From the NCBI GenBank assembly GCA_017987055.1, contig JAGNUJ010000071.1, positions 1-7,717 of the forward strand: a stretch of DNA of 7,717 bases. Direction: 5' to 3'. A model generated the notes under the pieces. The model did not search any database. It was not told the origin of the DNA and saw nothing but the letters and a program-made list of their open reading frames with translations. Shown here piece after piece: positions 4,824-7,717 of the stretch. How positions within the stretch are numbered: the stretch's first letter is position 1; each line of letters begins with the position of its first letter. Source of the DNA: Giesbergeria sp. (GTDB taxonomy: Bacteria; Pseudomonadota; Gammaproteobacteria; Burkholderiales; Burkholderiaceae_C). The position numbers were made by a program, and so were the translations under genes.

Positions 4824-6035
4824 ATGCTTTTTTCTCAATATCTTCGATTAGCCCTGATTTTGGGCTTGCTCTCGGCCATTGGCCCGTTTGCCATTGACAT
4901 GTATTTACCGGCACTGCCGGCCATTGGCACCAACCTAGGAGCGTCGGTGGGCGCGGTGCAGTGGAGCCTGACGGCGTTCTTTTTATCGCTGGGCGCTGGC
5001 CAGCTGCTCTATGGCCCGGTGTCGGACATGCTGGGGCGCAAAGTGCCGCTGTATTTTGGGCTGGGTATTTTTACGATCGCCAGCATTGGCTGCGCGCTGG
5101 CCAGCAATATTGAAACCTTGGTTGCCTTGCGCTTTTTACAGGGCTTTGGCGCGGCGGCGGGTATGGCGATTCCGCGCGCCGTGGTGCGCGACCTGCACAC
5201 TGGCAACGAGGCGGCGCGGCTGATGTCGCTCTTGATGCTGGTGTTTAGCGTCTCGCCGATCTTGGCGCCGCTGGTGGGTAGCGCGGTGATTGCCGTGACG
5301 GGCTGGCGCGGCGTGTTTTGGATGGTGACGCTGGCGGCGCTGGCCGGGCTGGTGCTGACTTACACCAAGCTGGACGAAACCCGCCCGCCCGAGCAGCGCC
5401 AAGACAGCAGCTTGGGCAGCGCGCTGCGCAGCTATGGCCTGCTGCTGCGCGATGGGCATTACTTGGGGCTGGTGATGATTGGCAGCTGCTCGATGGCCGG
5501 TTTTTTTGTCTATCTGGCCAGCTCGCCGTTTATTTTTATCGACCACTACGGCCTGACACCGACCATGTACAGCCTGACGTTCTCCTTTAACTCGGTGGCG
5601 TTTATTGGCGCGGCGCAGTTCACCGCCACTTTGGGCGAGCGCTTTGGCTTAGTCCGCGTGGTCAAAGGTGCGGCCAGTGCGGCCGGCGCGGTGATGGTGT
5701 CGCTGCTGGCCTATTACGTCAGCGGCGGCGACAGCATGTGGGTGTTGATGGGGCTGTACTTTGTCTCCAGCGCGTTTATGGGACTGGTGATTCCGACGAC
5801 CTCGGTCTTGGCGCTAGAAAAGCATGGCGCCATTGCCGGCACGGCCTCGGCCTTGCTGGGCACGCTGCAAATGCTGGCGGGTGCCTTCGCTATGGGCGTG
5901 ATTGGCCTGTTTGCCAACGGCAAACCGCTGCCGATGGTGATTGGCATGGCCACTGGCGCACTGATTGGTGTGGCGCTGACGTGGATTACCTTGGGCGGCC
6001 AGCGCGCGCATGGACTGGCGCAGCAAGGCACCTGA
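4824..6035 (+). CDS. MFS efflux transporter, Bcr/CflA type (12 helices)
   Basis: This is an inner-membrane proton-coupled efflux protein of the drug:H+ antiporter-1 group, closest in style to Bcr/CflA. Known relatives export bicyclomycin, chloramphenicol, florfenicol or cysteine-pathway metabolites; the substrate here is unknown. From ATG 4824 it has 403 residues, the normal size. Helix 1 carries the Bcr-type motif FAIDMYLPALPAIG at 22-35. Motif A, YGPVSDMLGRK, is at 63-73 between helices 2 and 3. Helix 4 has LRFLQGFGAAAGM with Arg103. Helix 5 has SPILAPLVGSAV followed by TGWRGVFW, and a central loop holds LDETRPPEQR. Twelve hydrophobic segments are visible. TTG codons at 4806 and 4815 are in frame upstream, and the ribosome binding site is weak (GGCGG at 4817-4821), so the exact start is moderately sure. 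The stop shares one base with the next start (TGATG), so the two transporters are probably co-expressed. No regulator gene is adjacent. Confidence 0.9.
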   Translation: MLFSQYLRLALILGLLSAIGPFAIDMYLPALPAIGTNLGASVGAVQWSLTAFFLSLGAGQLLYGPVSDMLGRKVPLYFGLGIFTIASIGCALASNIETLVALRFLQGFGAAAGMAIPRAVVRDLHTGNEAARLMSLLMLVFSVSPILAPLVGSAVIAVTGWRGVFWMVTLAALAGLVLTYTKLDETRPPEQRQDSSLGSALRSYGLLLRDGHYLGLVMIGSCSMAGFFVYLASSPFIFIDHYGLTPTMYSLTFSFNSVAFIGAAQFTATLGERFGLVRVVKGAASAAGAVMVSLLAYYVSGGDSMWVLMGLYFVSSAFMGLVIPTTSVLALEKHGAIAGTASALLGTLQMLAGAFAMGVIGLFANGKPLPMVIGMATGALIGVALTWITLGGQRAHGLAQQGT

Positions 6036-7465
6036 TGGCCACCAGCACATCACCGCAACCCCCACCACCCGACGGCCTGCCCCAGCCGGCGCGCGGCCGG
6101 GCGATGCTGGTCATCGTGCTGGGCATCACGCTGGCGGTGCTGGACGGCAGCATCGTCAACTTGGCGCTGCCAGCGATGGCGCGCCAGTTGCAGGCCACGG
6201 CGGCGCAGTCGATTTGGGTGGTCAACGCCTACCAAATTTGCACGCTGATTTTGCTGCTACCGCTGGCCTCGCTGGGCGAGCGCATTGGCTACCGGCGCGT
6301 GTATTTGGTGGGGATGGCGGTGTTTGCGCTGTCCTCGGTCGGCGCGATGCTGGCCGACTCGCTGGGCACGTTGATTGCCGCGCGCGCCGTGCAAGGCTTG
6401 GGCGCGGCCGGCATCATGAGCGTCAACGCGGCGATGGTGCGGCTGATTTACCCGCGCGCGCAGCTGGGGCGCGGCATGGGCATCAACTCGATGGTGGTGG
6501 CGTTTTCGGTGATGGCCGGGCCGACAGTGGCGGCGGCGATTTTGTCGGTGGCGTCCTGGCCGTGGCTGTTTGCGCTGAATTTGCCGCTGGGCGCGTTCAC
6601 GCTGTGGCTGGGGCGGCGCGCGCTGCCGTTCAACCCAACAAGCGCCACAGCCAGCCAGCGCCCCCGCCCGGCCGCGCTGGATTTGCTGCTCAATACGCTG
6701 ATGTTTGCGCTGATCTTCCTCGGCGGCGAGCGCCTGAGCGTGCGCAGCTCTGCGGCTACGGATAGCGCCAACGCTGATATGGGCGTTGGGCTGGCGCTGC
6801 TGGCCGCTGGCGCGCTGGTCGGCTGGGTGTATTTGCGCCGCCAAGCGCGCCAGCCGGTGCCGCTGTTTCCGCTGGATTTGCTGCGCATCCCGGTGTTTGC
6901 GCTGTCTATGGCTTCATCGGTGGGCGCTTTTGCGGCGCAAACGCTGGCTTATGTCGCGCTGCCGTTTTTGCTGTTGGAGAGTTTTGGCCGCACACCCTTG
7001 CAGGCCGGTTTGCTGATTACTGCTTGGCCGCTGGCGATTGTGCTGGTCGCGCCGCTGGCCGGGCGCTTGATTGGCCGCTACCCCGACGGGCTGCTGGGCG
7101 GCGTGGGGCTGGCGATTTTTGCCAGCGGCGTGGCACTGCTGGCGCTGTTGCCGGCGCAGCCGTCTGACCTTGACATGGTGTGGCGCATGGCGCTGTGCGG
7201 CGCGGGGTTTGCACTGTTTCAGTCGCCCAACAACCACACCATCGTCACCACCGCGCCACTGGAGCGCAGCGGCGCGGCCAGCGGCATGCTGGGCACTGCG
7301 CGCCTGACCGGCCAGACTTTGGGTGCCATCCTGCTGGCGGCCATCTTTGGCGTTTGGCCGCCCAGCAGCGGGCAGGGGGAAATGTGGGCAATGTGGCTGG
7401 CCGCTGGTTTTGCGGCGCTGGCAGCGGTCAGCAGCACGCTGCGGGTACGTACCGGCAAGAATTAA
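6035..7465 (+). CDS. MFS transporter, DHA2 family (14 helices, EmrB/QacA-like)
   Basis: This is a second inner-membrane proton-coupled exporter, of the drug:H+ antiporter-2 group, 476 residues, as expected for a 14-helix protein. The ATG at 6035 lies in TGATG with the preceding stop. The same frame is open upstream to 5738 but lies inside the previous gene. The protein starts with a short proline-rich cytosolic tail (about 1-22). Helix 1 has the DHA2 motif VLDGSIVNLALPAMA with Asp37 at 35-49. Motif A, LGERIGYRR, is at 80-88 and helix 4 has RAVQGLGAAG with Arg117. Helix 5 reads AGPTVAAAILSVASWPWLF, where the antiporter motif C keeps GP but has Ala for the usual later glycines. The ligand is unknown. 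EmrB-type members normally work with an EmrA adaptor, but none is seen here, so export to the periplasm only, or a partner encoded elsewhere, is possible. Confidence 0.9.
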   Translation: MATSTSPQPPPPDGLPQPARGRAMLVIVLGITLAVLDGSIVNLALPAMARQLQATAAQSIWVVNAYQICTLILLLPLASLGERIGYRRVYLVGMAVFALSSVGAMLADSLGTLIAARAVQGLGAAGIMSVNAAMVRLIYPRAQLGRGMGINSMVVAFSVMAGPTVAAAILSVASWPWLFALNLPLGAFTLWLGRRALPFNPTSATASQRPRPAALDLLLNTLMFALIFLGGERLSVRSSAATDSANADMGVGLALLAAGALVGWVYLRRQARQPVPLFPLDLLRIPVFALSMASSVGAFAAQTLAYVALPFLLLESFGRTPLQAGLLITAWPLAIVLVAPLAGRLIGRYPDGLLGGVGLAIFASGVALLALLPAQPSDLDMVWRMALCGAGFALFQSPNNHTIVTTAPLERSGAASGMLGTARLTGQTLGAILLAAIFGVWPPSSGQGEMWAMWLAAGFAALAAVSSTLRVRTGKN

Positions 7466-7482
7466 TGCTCAAATCAGCCTCA

Positions 7483-7519
7483 AGCCCTTTATATTCGTGC
7501 GCTAGCAGCTATTAAATCA
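7483..7519 (+). repeat. Short interspersed intergenic repeat, copy 2
   Basis: These 37 bases match 4109-4145 at 34 positions and have the same orientation. It begins 17 bases after the stop of the DHA2 transporter gene, in the 125-base spacer before tex. The core is GCGCTAGCAGCTATTAAAT. Within it, TTTATA (7488-7493) and TATTAA (7510-7515) are spaced 16 bases apart and each match four of six bases of the -35 and -10 consensus. That is too weak to call a promoter. Confidence 0.75.
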
Positions 7520-7590
7520 ATAGTAAATACAGCGCTTGTGGCAAACTTGCCCGCTTTTAGCCACCCAAGCCATTCCTAGCTGCCACCGCC

Positions 7591-7717
7591 ATGCAAAAAA
7601 TCATTGGGCAAATTGCCGCCGAAATCCGCGTCACCGCCGCGCAGGTGCAAGCCGCCGTCGAGCTGCTCGACAGCGGCGCCACGGTGCCGTTCATTGCGCG
7701 CTACCGCAAAGAGGCCA
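7591..7717 (+). CDS. tex: Tex-family RNA-binding transcription accessory protein, N-terminus (3' end outside window)
   Basis: The first 42 codons read [20 protein letters not shown], then [22 protein letters not shown]. This is the characteristic start of Tex/YhgF proteins: an N-terminal helical domain with ...[17 protein letters not shown]... Tex is a cytoplasmic nucleic-acid-binding protein of about 770-800 residues with a YqgF-like domain, helix-hairpin-helix motifs and a C-terminal S1 domain. It affects transcription and is widely conserved. Only the N-terminus is visible. ATG 7591 is the only usable start, since the frame has a TAG at 7558-7560 and no other start codon in between. No good Shine-Dalgarno is seen before it. 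The spacer, with a repeat copy, suggests its own transcription unit. Confidence 0.9.
   Translation, partial: MQKIIGQIAAEIRVTAAQVQAAVELLDSGATVPFIARYRKEA

Noticed and set aside
5738..6034. Upstream in-frame extension of the DHA2 transporter
   Set aside because: It overlaps the end of the preceding MFS gene and encodes no recognisable domain; ATG 6035 gives a normal N-terminus.
59..7458. Numerous long open frames on the minus strand and in shifted + frames
   Set aside because: They are rich in Arg, Ala, Pro and Gln, lack domains, and lie opposite or within clear genes; this is expected in GC-rich DNA.
7540..7558. GGCA/TGCC mini-hairpin followed by CGCTTTT as a terminator
   Set aside because: The stem is only four or five base pairs with a very tight loop and the T-run is short.

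Overview
The window is a GC-rich, gene-dense stretch in which every supported gene is on the + strand. It looks like a betaproteobacterial chromosome, most likely Comamonadaceae (Burkholderiales). This rests on the style of the Liv-type transporter genes, the codon use, and a short intergenic repeat with a GCGCTAGCAGCTATTAAA core that I recall, unverified, as common in that family. There is no sign of phage, integrase, IS element, tRNA/rRNA or CRISPR. No gene-free stretch exceeds about 150 bases.

Layout. (1) 1-2926: the distal part of a branched-chain amino acid-type (HAAT/Liv) ABC importer operon. It holds the 3' end of livH, then livM, livG and livF. Consecutive genes overlap by 8, 4 and 14 bases, so they are almost certainly co-transcribed and translationally coupled. 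The periplasmic binding protein is not in the window. (2) 2927-3066: a 140-base spacer with an imperfect inverted repeat. (3) 3067-4110: a membrane acyltransferase of the acyltransferase-3 (OafA-like) family, probably starting at TTG. (4) 4109-4154: a repeat copy bridging the acyltransferase stop codon and the ribosome binding site of the next gene. (5) 4155-4733: an Ogt-type O6-alkylguanine-DNA alkyltransferase. (6) 4824-7465: two different major facilitator transporters back to back, a Bcr/CflA-type (12-helix) and a DHA2-type (14-helix) protein, with stop and start codons sharing one base. (7) 7466-7590: a spacer with a second repeat copy. (8) 7591-7717: the first 42 codons of tex, running off the end.

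How the genes relate. LivHMGF form one machine: two membrane subunits and two ATPases importing an amino acid or related small molecule. The rest look like separate housekeeping or accessory units: envelope modification, DNA repair, drug or metabolite efflux, and a transcription accessory factor. No wholly new system is evident. The most notable point is that the two Liv ATPases carry complementary departures from consensus. LivF has Arg for the Walker A Lys and Gln at the H-loop, while LivG has LTYAEQ instead of LSGGQ. The predicted heterodimer would therefore have one canonical and one degenerate ATP site. The next most notable points are the short repeats and a near match to their core inside livM.
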